Of a stretch of DNA of 64,000 nt, positions 44,530-57,689 are shown one piece after another. The stretch covers positions 136,406,950 through 136,470,949 of the forward strand of contig JAHLJT010009436.1 in NCBI GenBank assembly GCA_031308135.1, in the 5' to 3' direction. The position numbers and the translations under genes are program-made. The notes under the pieces were generated by a model. It was given only the letters and a program-made list of their open reading frames with translations. It was not told where the DNA came from and made no database searches. This DNA comes from Acheta domesticus. Taxonomy: Eukaryota; Arthropoda; Insecta; Orthoptera; Gryllidae. The stretch's first letter is position 1, and each line of letters begins with the position of its first letter.

Positions 44530-47360
44530 AAAGAGTATAGGTATTTAGTCTGGTTATTCATTTCAGGAAGTACATACTGATTCGGTTCGTAGTTCATTAT
44601 TATTTTCTAATGTCAGCATTTCTTCGAAGGTGGGGCGATTATCACTGTTATTAATGAAAACTGTTTGTTATTATTTTGGTTATAAAGATTAAATTATTTG
44701 CACTGAATGTTTCACACGCCATTACTGTGAAGCTAACATTTTATATTAAAATGAACATATAGTCAATAAAATAAAAATACTCTGCCTTTTTATACAGTTT
44801 GTTAAAATAACAATTTCCTAATATTTTCCTTTAAGGTTGTTACCTTGTGTTTTGTTTTGTGTTGTTCTATTTTTAAATAACTAAAAAAATAAATATCAAT
44901 ATTGTATACATTTTCATAGTATTGTCATTTTCATAGCTTGTCATTTTTTTACTTATAGACTATCCTAATCATGCGATAATTCTATTTCAGTCTCCTAAAA
45001 TACGTAAAACGTAGGTCATGCCCCCTCGATGGAATTCAAAGAATTTAAATAAATTGTTACACACTAATAAGATTGTAGCGTATTGTAACAGTACGTTATG
45101 ATCTTTGCTTGCGTCATATATGATTTCCGAAATGGAACAATTAGGTTTTACTCCTGGCTATTTACCAATTTTCAGCTCAAAAGCTTCTAATCTAACAGAG
45201 TAATGCGGGATACATCTACCCATCCATCCATCCATCAATTCATCCGTACATACAAATCATTCGTCGGATACAAAATTGCATATCTCCTCTTGAGGTGATT
45301 CCAATGTTGTTTCTTTCTAGACTATTGAATAGGGAGGAAAAGTAAAAACCAACAATTATACCGAGATATATTCGCAGGTTTGCAAGTTAGTTTACTCTTG
45401 CTATATGTTTATAAACAGTAGCTTGAGAAAACCGGGGTTGCTGGGGCATTTATTCAACATAATCATTTATTAGATACATAGCGTATTTGACTTTGTTCGG
45501 AATTTGCCTAAAAATGTTTCTCGGTAATACCAATAAATGCACTTTCTTTGCGTGATTAGATAAAAAATCATAGATCATAATCCAATTCACAATTTTCATT
45601 GACGAAATATTTTAATATTTAATATCAAATAGAAGGGTCCCACTTTCCTCAAGTATTTATAAATTACGATCATTCGTTTGTCAAGAAAAGGAACTCTGTC
45701 TCCTCCCGCCCTGTTCCGCCTACTTCTGTCTATTCTAGTGTATCTACGCCCAACCCCACCCCGCCCTGATCCCAGCTTCACTCTTGACCTGCCTTATTCC
45801 CACTTTCAAATCCCCAGTCTACTTCACTCACTTTCTAATAAAACGAATAAACAAATATAAACTAAAACTAAAATCAATCTCTTTTAAATTAAATTTCAGA
45901 CAATTTTAAGATCCACAACAACCCGAGAAATCTATGGATCCCAGATTGAAAAATGTTTTATTTTTAAAGGAACCTCTTTGCTTTCACTTTCACCGATCTT
46001 GAAAAAAACTTTTAGACACGTCTGTAATTTCTTCCAATAAACATTTTCCGGTGACGTTTTACCTCTATCTTCTATCGCAAAATGTACTCTCAGCAATCTT
46101 TTGCCTCCGAAAAATACACTTTCACCCTTAATAATAGTATAGCTCTATTCCCTTCAAATATTATCCAAGCTATCCCAGTTTTAGTACTAGTAGTAGTACA
46201 TCATAACTATGATTCATTTTCACTCGTGCAAGCCAAAATACATCATCAGAAGAATCTCATTTTTACAAACGGCTTGATGAAAATATAAATTCCCTGTTAT
46301 GTCTTAAATACAGGTATATTCATAAATGTTGATATTGAATTTAGGAGAAGATATTCTTCAACGTCGAGATTACTTCAATAAAAGCATTATTTATAGTAAG
46401 AACTATTTATTTTAAAAAATGACATTTGAACTCGTTGGTATTATAAAAAAGTCAATATTTCTCCACGATCTCTTTTCTACCCCCTTGTCAGTTTTTATTT
46501 TCTCGACATCACATGGTTTTATCCGCTGCTATATTTCTTCATCTCGTTGTCATGTGTCATATTTTGGATTTGGGGTGTATATCTTCATTTCAGAACCTGA
46601 CAAACATCTTCTGCCCGTTTCATCTTCGAATTTCTTGTCATTTATTCTTGAAGCGATTTCCAGTTAATTAGCCACCAATTCCTTTTCAGTAGTTACGAAC
46701 AGTAAATTACCTGCATTGATTTTATGCCTGTAGATAGGAACCCACTAAGAATAAATACTCATTTGAATCAGGAAATTCATACATTCGGCCGTGTTAAAGG
46801 AAGATTATGCGTTGTTACAGCTATAATGACCATTGGATTGAAGCAGCAAAAGCTTCTCATCCACTGAGATATTCTAAAAATCGAGTAAAACAATTATTTT
46901 ACTTCTTTTCGACGAGTCAACAGCCCAATTATGACTTCAAAAAACTGTTTTGTCGCAGTCTTCAAACTCCCCACACTATCCGCTAGCATTTCAAGACAGA
47001 AAATTCACTCGCGCTCCAAAGACAGTTCTTTCTATGAAAGCTAAGAATAGTTTATCGGTATGATATTCATATGAGATACACTTTTGCTTCTTTTTACACC
47101 TGTATATACTGCTTAGATACATGAGAGTAATACGTAACATAAATTTCACAGTGCAATTAGTAACACAGGCACACAAATATTCACATTTTATGAATAAGAA
47201 TAAATGTATTCAGACAAACTAGTTCCAAAGAGTCAGGACCCACAGGAATTCTTCCGGAAAGCGCGATTGCCACTCCGTCACTAAATAAATCTCATCAACA
47301 CAAACAGAGTTCCTCATACACTTAATCTTATTTCAAGCTACCTTCCAGTTCTTGGAACGT
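44530..47360. other. Long AT-rich intergenic stretch
   Basis: Contains a short (CCAT)n run near 45219-45236 and a T/C-rich patch at 45690-45830. No exon, transposon protein or repeat end that I can support. Confidence 0.5.
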
Positions 47361-47389
47361 ATATTATTCTCCTTTGTTTCGGAGAAGAA

Positions 47390-47790
47390 AATTGTGGAGT
47401 TCGTATCCCGGCGCCGGCGCAGGCATCGGTGATGGTAGCCAATCAGAGGCCTCGCCGCCCGCTGAGCGCATCCAGCCGCCCCCGCCCGTAGCTGGCGCCG
47501 TCGCGCCAGAAAATTGCCTATTACTCATTAATTTTGACCTGGAGCGGGATGGGGCGGGGCGGAGTAGGGCGGGGCGAGGGGCCGAAGGAAATTGCAGCAC
47601 CGGCGAAGCCAAGCCGCGCGCGCCACGCCCGCCGCTCCGCCGCCAGTCGCTCCCCGCCCCCGCCCCCGCCACGCTGCCTCCCGGCGCCTCCCGCTCCCGC
47701 ACCGCTCGCATCTCCACAGGCATGCTCCCGCCACGTGCATGCTGCATCGCCCACCTCGTCCGCAACTCTGCTGCATCGTCACTCTCTCTT
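47390..47790. other. GC island head
   Basis: GC-rich with a GGGGC-type pentamer patch at 47545-47580 and an AT core (CATTAATTTTGACC, about 47526-47539). It leads into the minisatellite. Confidence 0.35.
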
Positions 47791-47794
47791 GCAT

Positions 47795-48445
47795 CACCCC
47801 CGTCGTGCTCCCGCCCCTCTCCTGCGTCACCTGCTCCTGCCCCACTGCTGCATCACCCTGTCGTGCTCACGCCCCTCTCCTACATCATCCCGTCCTGCTC
47901 ACGCCCCTTCCTGCATCATCTCGTTCTGCTCCCGCCCCGTTCCTACATCCGTCTCCTGCATAGAAGGGGAAGTTCTGCTCCCATCCCACACATGCAACAT
48001 CCGTCCTGCTCTCGCCCCTCTCCTGCATCACCTGCTCCTGCCCCACTGCTGCAACACCCTGTCGCGCTCACGCCCCACTCCTGCATCACCTTCGTTCCGC
48101 CCTACTCTTCTCCTACATCACCCCGTCCTGCTCCCGCCCCCTTCCTGCATCATCACATCCTGCTCCCGTCCCGCTCCTACATCACCCCGTCCTGCTCTCG
48201 TCCTACACCTCCAATATCCGTCCTGCTCCCGACCCTCTACTACATCACCTGCTCCTGCCCCACTGTTGCAACACCCTGTCGTGCTCACGCCCCGCTCCTG
48301 CAATCACCCCCGTCCTGCTCCCGCCACGCGCCTGCAACACACTTCTTTCCCGCCCCGCTCCTTCATCTCCCTCCTCCCTACCTCGCTCCTGCGTCGTCAG
48401 TCTCTCCCGCCCCGCTCTTGCATCATCCTCGTCCCGCTTCCCGGA
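47795..48445. repeat. ~32-bp C-rich minisatellite
   Basis: Tandem degenerate units of roughly 32 bp built on CCTGCTCCCGCCCC followed by CTCCTGCATCACC, roughly 18-20 copies. Unit length varies. The 444-codon and other overlapping open frames come from the repeat and the absence of stop triplets in C-rich DNA. Confidence 0.75.
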
Positions 48446-48779
48446 GTGAAGTGGTTTGTATTGAATTTAGTTCATGGATGTCACTCATTTCCATTCCTTC
48501 TAGGTTTATATACAATATATCACTACTTCTGTGCAGAGGACAACTTCCTTTCTTTACAAGACTATGGATTATAATAGTTTTACTGACTCCAATACGTACG
48601 TATATACGAAGTAATATACGTAGTATAAAAAAGGCATGTAATTCTACGACGAAAAGTTCCCGTCTGAACTCATCCCTCTTCCTCCTGAAAAATTTAGAAC
48701 ATATTTAGAAGGGCGAAAATACTCGCAATGCGAAACTAATATAATAGGAGGAATACTGAAAATAAGTGACAATTACAGT
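48446..48779. other. AT-rich spacer
   Basis: Nothing recognised between the minisatellite and family G. Confidence 0.45.
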
Positions 48780-49790
48780 CGACTCTGGATGTGGTACTGA
48801 ACACTGCGATTTTGAAAACCTTTCTTCAAAATTTGGGGGTAGCCTTCGGACATTTTCAAATTTTTCTCAAAAGCGGCTCCTAATTTTTTCTTTAAATTTA
48901 TTGTAAGAATAGAGTAGAACATACTTTTAAAAGTATAATAGGTCCGATTTTCACGGTTAACTCTGAATTTTTGAAAATCGCAAAAGTTTGAAATAATTTT
49001 GAATAATTTATCTGATTTAATTTCCACTTGCACTTTAACTATTAATTATGTTGATAATATATTTCATTTTCTTTCCACTTTCTCGCCTTACTTTGTAAGA
49101 GAAGAAAGAATTGTAATAGTGCGTCGGAAAATGGCGATTTTTTTATAGAAATCTTTTTCCCGTGCCCCTAGAACAAGAGAACAAATCTTGATCTTGTGGG
49201 TAGTAATTACTCACTCTAACACGTCGTGTAGTCAGAAACCATGTTTTGTGGGTCCTTCAGAACAAAAAAGCGATTGACGGCCAAACGTCTATTCGCCCGT
49301 CTGTCTGTGGTCAACGCTAGGGCCTAACGGTAAATTGATATTCTACAATCGACCTGAATAAACGCATGACTCGGCAAGTTGATAGTGCAGAAAACGGTTA
49401 AAAGAATGAAGCACGTTTTATGCTCGTTGAAATCAATCAATTTTCGAAAATAGCAAAGGTTCAAACTTTTTTAGCGTCTTCCTACAACCAAAATATTTAA
49501 GATAGAAATGTTATCCTTAATGAAATCTGTTCATGAAAGTGTTGTGTATGTAAAATCCGTTCTAAAAAGTTAGATATTTAAAAAGGGCATGTTAATGTTT
49601 TGAAAAAACTGAAAGTTTTCTCATAATTTCTACTTGTAATTAATCCAATTTATAAAAAACATTTTCTCACAAACGGCTCCAAATTCTTTTTTTATAATTT
49701 CCCAAGAATAGAACTAAAGTAGCTTAAAAATTCCCGAAAGTCTAATTTTTGTTGAACTATGAATTTTCAAAAAATCCAAAACTTAGGAAT
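48780..49790 (-). repeat. Family G repeat, copy 2 (minus)
   Basis: The reverse complement matches 61950-62310: the words for TTCAGAGTTAACCGTGA, ATTCTTACAA-AAATTTAAAG and the GACAGACGG run (as CCGTCTGTCTG near 49302). A second sub-repeat occupies 49440-49760. No coding capacity. Confidence 0.65.
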
Positions 49791-51190
49791 AATGTCACCT
49801 TTCTTGCTACCTGAATTCTATTGGTTCTGTGCATTCTTTCGATTTGAAACAAAGAAATAGCCAAGTATCGGTACTTGTTTTAACGCAGAGAATATATTTT
49901 CTTTCCAAAAATACATAAAAGAAGAAAATGGCAGGTAATGTATTCACTGATATTTCACTAACTAAATGATGCATTTGGGTAAAATAATCATAATAAATAC
50001 ACTAGCTAAAAAATAAATGAACATGCGCAATTCACAATTCCTATTTACACACAAACACAGAAAAGCATTGTACTCTTAAAAAAATTAAACATGTATACAA
50101 TTAATTATCACACTATTCATATTTAAACTTGAGTAAAAAGAATAAAAATCTATCATGCATAGTTACAATGAGTTCCAGTCACAAATGTGTTCGTGAGTGA
50201 CTATTCTAATTCAAGAATCTCTTAAAATAAATCTTTTGAAAGATATATGCATTCAGTGCAATTGAATCGCCAATGTCAGTAACATTTTAAAACAAAATGA
50301 AGAATCGTAACCAATGACATATAATTTGTTCACAACTAAACACTAATTTCAGGAATGTTATGATACATAATTACAAAGATTCCGAGTATTTAAAATCTCT
50401 TGTTCACAACAGTCGTGTGGTTTGCAATTCGCTCGTTGGCATTCAACACAGACTACCGCTGAATATAACTCTAATTGAATTTTGCTACAGTTTAAAATGA
50501 CTTCACAATTGAATTTACTCAAACAGCTTACAAAGGGAACTCGCTAATGAAGATCGTTGCGGAACGTTTATTAACTCACGCAAGCTTCCCACGTTGACTT
50601 CCGGTGTCTTCTCGGGTGTGTTGAAGACGGTAGACAAGGTCGAACGCTTCAAGGTCCTCTCTCGTGCTGAATTCCAACGTTGACGCAGAAGCTAGCTCAC
50701 CGCCTCATTCTGTTGCGTTGTATTGATGTAGTGTGTGTTACAATTCCCATTTCAGAAATGTGATAATGTAAGAAGTTTGTCGAATTTTCATACGCAACCA
50801 TTGCGGAATCAGATTGACAGATAAGTATAGAAAAGTAAAAATAAAAGCTGTAAGGAAGAAATGTCCCTTATTAGATTGTCGTCTTCATTACATATGCATG
50901 TGTAAATACATTTGACTTCTTTATGTAAATGCAAGTAATTGTTCTTCTTCTTGAATTCACGTTCATTAAATATTTCATATTTCAGTTGAATTAAGATCAC
51001 TATAATTCGGCATATTACAATATCGTTATCCCTATATGAACTTTTTCAATTGTTTCTTGATGATGTAGTCAACTCTTTCGAAGTACATTCCTCGGTCGGG
51101 ACACTAAGCAAAATGGACGCGAACCCATATTTTCTCTCATTAATTTATGGATTTAGGTAGAGAAAATTCCTAATTGGCTAAAGCAGTGAA
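49791..51190. other. AT-rich, unresolved retroelement-like patch
   Basis: Mostly AT-rich. The stretch 50560-50740 is GC-richer and ends GTGTGTTACA, reminiscent of an LTR end, but no matching start with target duplication was found. Confidence 0.35.
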
Positions 51191-51790
51191 GCATATAATT
51201 TGCTACGTCGGTGTTAGTATCTCTCTATCCATCGTTATTCCTCTATCCATCGTTACGTCCAACTCAACGGGTTAACGCTGAGCGGTGGGAAGTAGAAGTT
51301 TTGAAGGCGACAACTAGTAAACGCGAGCTAACGGTTACAATAATGCGAGAGAATATGAGCTGGTGTTGCACCTCTAGTTTTGTTTTACAAAACTCATCCC
51401 CTTCCACTATTTTCTTCCACGAGCAACGTTTTCTTTTGCCCTATTTGTTACTGTTCTCCTTGCTTTCTTACTCGGTCATCCATCTCCACATCCTCGCCGA
51501 GGCCCAGTCGCCTCGAGCGAAGGAGGTTTATTCCGCTGCGCTCCATAACATCGTCATCAGGAGCTGGCCCCTGGCGACGGCCTGCGCGCTACGCTGCAGC
51601 TGTAGCTTCCGCCATTAAAGCAACCGCCTTCACTGCCCCTGTCGCTGTTCCGCCCGAGACCTCACCTTCCCCGCAGTGATTCCATTACCATATTCTCAAC
51701 CGGCTGCAATCGCTCTCTCCTCCCTCATTGCCCTCTCCGTCCTCTCCGCCATTCCCGCCCTCGCCCCGAATGCGACCAAAAAAGGTTTTT
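51191..51790. other. Intermediate-GC region
   Basis: Open frames at 51211-51618 and 51380-51679 overlap out of phase. The sequence from 51480 is CpG-containing, then C/T-rich. No known domain. Confidence 0.35.
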
Positions 51791-52064
51791 GTTAAATTAA
51801 TCGTATAAGACAAAACTACACATCTTAATTACTTTCATAATAACATGCATTCTTAAAAATGAGATGAGGCAGAGTTAACACATAAAATCAATACCTAATT
51901 TCCTAATCAATACCTAATCAATCCTAATTTCACCCAAAAATATTTATATCCGAAGTGTCTCAACTGTGATCGATGGATGAGAAAGAATGATATATTCGAG
52001 GGAATCTGGGATGCAATTCACGGTTCCATCATTGATTACGCCTTAAGGAATTGACTAAACTCCG

Positions 52065-52424
52065 TTGGCGGCGGCGATGGTGTAGCGGTTAGCCTAACGG
52101 ACTGTTGTACCCAAGTTCGCGGGTTCAAACCCGATGGAAGCGTGGATTTTTTTTAGGGGCGAAAAAATCCTTCGTACGCCCCCCTTCGGAGGGGAAGTAA
52201 AGCCGGCTGTCCCATGTTAGTAGATTTACTTGCATGTAAAAGATCCTCAAGCCTAAATGAAGCCTCTGAGCTAAATTCAAATCGCCGGTTTCGTCGCCTC
52301 AGTAATACCGTCTTTCCGTTCTATCCGGGGAAAGGAGTGTAGCGAAATTGCGTGGTCAGACGGAAGAGGAGGCCTCATGGCCTGAGTCTCGCCACGTAAA
52401 ATATGGCAATTCAATTCAATTCAA
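52065..52424 (+). mobile_element. tRNA-derived SINE with target duplication
   Basis: The 360-bp element has an A box in GTGTAGCGGTTAGC (about 52080-52093) and a B box in GTTCGCGGGTTCAAACC (about 52115-52131). The body includes GCCGGCTGTCCCATG and TTGCATGTAAAAGATCC, which resembles a SINE core I associate with insects. It ends in an (AATTC)n tail. Flanking repeats TAAACTCCG (52056-52064) and TAAACTCAG (52425-52433) agree at eight of nine bases. Confidence 0.85.
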
Positions 52425-52433
52425 TAAACTCAG

Positions 52434-53900
52434 AAAAAATATCAATCAAGATGGCTGCCGAACATAAAAGCAAGTGTTGATAGAGCAAATAAAAGGAAAA
52501 GGGGAAGAGAACACAACTAATGGAAGTAGACCTGAGGAAGGGAAAATGGTAATGAAAAGGAATGTGTAGAAATAATGAGGGAACTCATAGTGCATATTTT
52601 AGATTTACAAAAATTACATAACTGACAATAATTTAGGACGTCCAATACAATCTCTAAAATAACATGCAGAAAAATTACCACATTAATGAAGATAGTAAAT
52701 ACAGTAACCAGAAATCCCTACCGGTGTAATATTTTAAAAAGTGTCAGTAAAATAATACAAGATGATAAATTTACTGATTTTCTTTGCAACAATAGCAGGA
52801 AAGATTACTACAACATGGTTTCAGTAAGCTCTTAGGCTATTGCATCACATAAAATTTTCTTATTTTACATTATGAATGTACTACATGACTATTTCTTCAC
52901 AAAATTTTAATAGATTTACACAACTACATTTTTCACATCAGTTTATGTTCCATAGCTAAGTAACCCCTTTAACAAATATATCTTTGAATTATCTAACATT
53001 ATTTCATTGTAATTTATTTTTATTAATTAGTAGTATTAATTAGTTAATTATCTTTCTTTTCATGTTTCATTTTGTAATGAGTTAATTTATTAAAAGCATG
53101 GATATTCGTCTCAATCTTATCTTTTCAATCGGATTTCTGAGTTCTCCACCGCGGTATCAATCGTATTAAATTTATTGAGCATTTTCCCTCAGCTCAGACA
53201 TTAATATAGGCATTTAGTAGAGACGTTTGGTATTTAGTAAACATTTTAATTATTATTGTGAGGACATTGATAAAGTAAGAGTTTCAGTTGGAGATCTAAA
53301 CTTGGATGAACTTGGATTCATTAGAAAATATAGATCTGGAGGAAAATACCTTCATTTAATTGTGATATCAATTAATTAAATTTTCCAAATAATAGTTCGG
53401 AAATAAAATTATACATAGTCATGTGAAAATAATAGATCATTTGATTCTATACGTTAACTAGATTTAGTCATAAAAGAGACCAAAATTACTGTTTAGACGG
53501 CTGACGAAGAATAAATTGTATTTATACAATCATCATACCGATGAATCCCAATTTTGTCTTTCTCTTTTCAATTCATTGTTCCGGTACCCATGTTATCTAC
53601 AACTAATTAGACTCACTCTGAGTATATATTCTGTAAAATCTGCCAATCACGAGAAATAGAAATAAACGCCACGCCCTCATTAAATGTATTTCAATATTTT
53701 TATGAAAGTCGTTGAAGACAATTTCTTCCACATTTTGTACATGAAATTTCGATGTTTGTTCAGTTCCTGAAATGTTTCCTTCGATGAAACACAAAAAAGG
53801 GGAAAACAGAAAAACACGAACATCTTTATGTATTGACTCTTGGAAAACTCAATTCCAAAGGATTCTATCGCCTCATAAATTCCCATAGCGCCCATACATC
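52434..53900. other. AT-rich, no gene recognised
   Basis: Very AT-rich. Overlapping minus-strand ORFs at 53603-53895 are unrecognised. Confidence 0.5.
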
Positions 53901-53904
53901 AGCA

Positions 53905-54260
53905 CCGCTTTAGAAGCTCGCACCTCAAGGAAACCGATGCGAACCTATTATTGCGCGGCGTGACTAACGAGCGAAAGTTCATTTGAATGAAACGCCAATA
54001 ACAGGGAATTTTAACGCGCTCCCTGGGAGGACGCGCCGGCGCAGCCTCCCTGTGCGGAGCGGGGCGTGGGGGCCCGGCGACCGCGTCGGGGGGGCCGAAG
54101 GGGGGGCACCCAGGGGGGCTGCGGTTGCCTATCGACCCATGGAACCCCCGCCCGGTGCGCCCAAGGCTACAATGGGCCTTCGGCTTGCTAGGCCACGTCC
54201 TAGAGTACGCACCTACGTTCAAAGAGATGCAAGGAGAGACTCGTATTTATGTTTCACGTC
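53905..54260. other. GC island
   Basis: Starts with AT/CpG mixed words (ATTATTGCGCGGCG, AATTTTAACGCGC), then a GC-rich block to 54150. Overlapping ORFs on both strands. It could be a conserved regulatory element or an exon I cannot identify. Confidence 0.35.
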
Positions 54261-54935
54261 TAATGCATGTGTATAGAAACATTTACGTGTCTTGCAGACG
54301 TTCTCTCCCAGGCTGAGACTTTTTAATTCTCCAGGTGCATCCACCTTCTTTTTACAAGTACCTAGTTTAATCCTCGGACGTCATTTGTTCATTACATCCC
54401 AACGTATGGCGTTCATTACGACGCGTCTTTTAGTTAAGCCAGTTGCAATCTGTCGTAAGCAGTCGACGTTTGTCGTCTAGCGTGAGCAAGGGCATGGGTG
54501 TGAGGTTATAGTTAATGAAGAGAAGATTGCGAAGTTTTAACCCTCAACTGGTCTGGTGAAAAATAATTACATTCCTTGTCTGGTGGGGTCTAGCAGATTC
54601 CATTTAATAAAATGAAATTTCCTTAAGAACTTGAAATTTTATTTTATAAAATATCGCATGTATGATCATTTACATTGTAATGTGTAATATTTGCTACATT
54701 TAAATAAAATGTTCACAAATAAAGTTTGCATGACAAGTAGAAATATGCTTGGCGCATTTCATTCATACAATTTTTTTTTCCTATTTACTGTTCCCGGGCA
54801 CACTTCGTAACTGGAATTTTTGTATTTGCGTGTGTCTCAAAGGTTCTTTTCAAGCTGTTTGACTCCAAATTTCATTATAATTTCTTGCATTTCACGTAGC
54901 AAAGGACGGACACCACGACGTGAAATGTGTGGATA
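54261..54935. other. Spacer before assembly gap
   Basis: Nothing recognised. Confidence 0.45.
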
Positions 54936-55035
54936 NNNNNNNNNNNNNNNNNNNNNNNNNNNNNNNNNNNNNNNNNNNNNNNNNNNNNNNNNNNNNNNNN
55001 NNNNNNNNNNNNNNNNNNNNNNNNNNNNNNNNNNN
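54936..55035. other. Assembly gap (100 N)
   Basis: Exactly 100 N, the usual placeholder for a gap of unknown size. ORFs spanning it are not meaningful. Confidence 0.99.
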
Positions 55036-56660
55036 TGTTATAGAAATTACGCTGGTTTCAATCAACAAATTTGTCTTCTACTCTTCTTCGCTTTATTTTA
55101 TTCAATTTCCTTCGTTATTTATCTATCATTCTATTTAATAGTGAGTTATTAATATTATTTGATATTGGTTTTATTTTATATTGTATTATTTTTAAAAATA
55201 CTTTTTTTGTTTCAGGTTCTTAAAATTCTACGTTTATATTATTATTATTATTGTTGTTGTTTTTATATTTTTGTTTCATAATTTAAAATAAATGTATAAA
55301 AATTCCAACAAATACGTGAGTTATACTTTTCCCATTTATATTCTGTGGCTTATAGAGCAATGTAATAAGTAGCATTTGCTTAATTAAATAGACGAGTGGC
55401 ATAAGTAACACAAAATGAGTGGCTTAAGTAGTAAAGAATGTTCAAGTAGCGCGCGCTTCTTAAATAGAATGTGTTTTCAAAGACATTTATTACGTTACCA
55501 TGTTCAACGCGAATAGTAAACAAGAATTCGGTTCACTGAGTCGATTCCTCCGTAGTGAACCGGATCAGTGAACCAAAGAAACCGCGCCCCCCTAAACCCT
55601 GGTCTCTCCGGAAAGAATCTGATGTGTGGAAGCCTGTTATTGAAGAAAGCTTGCAGAGTCACTCATCTTATTTAGAAAAGGTTTTTCCTGAATCTCTTGA
55701 ACTAAAGAGAAAGATAAATCAAATTGTCTTCACTAATTGATGGTGCACATTTATAGAAGAATCATCAATACTTTTTGAGTTCTTGGATGTGTTTATCTAA
55801 TCACACTTTTTCTCTACTTTTCTTGGAAATAGTTCTCATGAAAATAAAGAAATAAAAGGAACAGGATTTCCCTTGTGAAATATTTTCACGATTCCTCACG
55901 TTTCCTAAATGTTGTAAATTAGATAATGAAATGGAAAATATCTCGATTCGTGTGTGATATTTGACTGACGAGTCACTTTCCCAGAGACTTAACTTGTAAC
56001 AGGTTTATGAGGTTCAAATAATTACAGAACATTGTGTTAGAGCTTTAATAATTGAATTTACTATTTAAACAGTTTATTACTCATATGTAGCTGTCACAGG
56101 TAGAAACTGTGTAGTCAAAGGTAGCCCGTGTAAACCGCGAAAGCTTATGGGGTACTGATTATCGACACGAATAATACTTAACATTTTCTTCGATTGTGTC
56201 ATATATGAAGTATTTTGCTTTTAATCTATGACATATACGACATATAGTGTAAAGAACCCATTTACTTAAACCCTAGCAAATGATTTCAAGTTGCCGAGTG
56301 CGTGCGCGGGAGTTGGAGTCCGGCCTTAGCCGGCCCCTAGCTGATGATGTCACTACAGAGTTGTGTGGCCTGGTATCTAGGTGGTATTGGATCGTCACGT
56401 CAAGGAACGGTGCTAGAAAACAGTCCAAGTTATGAATATCAGACTCACAAATTGGTGAGTTTCTGTAAACAGTCAAATCTACTCAAACGGCGACCTCTAT
56501 TAACCGATCACCTTATCGGGCAATTTTTCGTGGAACCTTTTGTTTTTCCATAAGGCATGTGTACAAATTCCCTCCACTTGGCCCCGCGGCTAGCTGCAAG
56601 ATACATTTCTAAGATTGAAGTGTATTAAGCGTTCACCTCCAGCGATTTTGAATTGCAAAA
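55036..56660. other. AT-rich, no gene recognised
   Basis: AT-rich with an ATT-rich patch near 55240. The 61-codon frame at 55555-55740 (charged, K/P/E-rich) is not recognised. A GC-richer patch lies at 56290-56345. Confidence 0.45.
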
Positions 56661-56661
56661 C

Positions 56662-57210
56662 CGGGAGAAGAGGCTCAATGCATCAACTGATGTCACTGCA
56701 GTGCCTCTGACCGGGAAGTCTTAGGTTCGCGCCCTGATGACGGCAGAATTTCCGACACTAGCTTGTCAGCTAGGTCAAATAAGTCGTTGTCTCGATCGAG
56801 GAGAATACTAGCGGTCGGCTGCTCTCATCGGTAGTTTTTCTTATCAACACAAGGCGAATACCGAAGCAGTACCCTAAAAAACGGGCCACGGACCACGCGC
56901 GATCTTTCCTTCCTCTTCCTTGTCCTATACTGACCCCTTTCACACATACACACTATCATGCACTACCCTACCACACACGCCCGGAGAATGGGTGGGGGCT
57001 TAGAGCATGTCCCGGATGGGCAGGTGCCCCGCTGGTGTGAGATACCTAGTTAGGAAAACTCCGCTAGTCGAAGGTAGGTCGGCGCCCGATCTCTCCATTC
57101 AGCGGGAGATCACCGCCACCTCCCTATGAAAAAAACACGCACTATACGTACGGGACTAATCACAGCAGTAGTTGACACGCTCGGAATCACTAACAATCAA
57201 TCAATCAATC
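56662..57210 (+). mobile_element. SINE-like family A, copy 5 (near full length)
   Basis: About 550 bp with the full block order from AGGCTCAATGCATCAACTGATG, the B-box-like AGGTTCGCGCC and TTCCGACACTAGC, through CGCGCGATCTTTCCTTCC and GAGATACCTAGTTAGG, to GTTGACACGCTCGGAATCACT and a tail of AATC units. Confidence 0.8.
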
Positions 57211-57689
57211 ACTGTACAGCAATAAAATAAGAAGCTGAAGAACTCTGGTTATCCTGTTGATTCAAATATCGACCTGCGACGGGTTCATTGTCAGATTACT
57301 TAGAGCAGTTTTAACTAAAAGGGTTTAATTTCTCTTTAAAGCAAAAACAGTTGCTTTTAATAAATGTCTCTGAAATAATGAGTTCGTTTCGCTTATACCA
57401 GAGCTTTCCCACGAAGTTCGCTAACTCTTTCTTCTCATTGTAAAAACGTTTGGCGGAATACGTCGCATGCACAAAAACGATTAGCTGACCATTCGCGAAC
57501 TATTTTGGAAAGACGGCTCTGCACACAGAATGTGAATTGCATTTGAAGTCAAGTTTGTCTGTCAGGGTGATTCGGTGGGGTGGATTTCATGAAGCCATGG
57601 ATCTTTGTCTGAACGTTTCAGCTAGAAAATGTGATGAGAATTTAAAGTTCACTAGAATGCATATTTAATAAAATTATAACTAGTGGTGC
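57211..57689. other. Spacer, nothing recognised
   Basis: AT-rich interval between family A and family G. Confidence 0.45.

Noticed and set aside
46195..46275. Hammerhead-like CTGATGA...GAAA on the minus strand
   Set aside because: The intervening bases do not form a convincing stem II, and the flanking stems are not evident.
47374..48708. 444-codon open frame and overlapping 346-codon frame
   Set aside because: Both lie in a C-rich minisatellite where several frames are open at once because stop triplets are rare. The peptides are repeats of SCSRPSPASPAP type with no domain.
49793..50743. Possible second solo LTR (TGTCACC start, GTGTTACA end)
   Set aside because: TG..CA-like ends exist but no 4-6 bp target duplication is present, and family G does not clearly resume on the far side.
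54820..55152. ORF spanning the N block
   Set aside because: Crosses an assembly gap of unknown real length.
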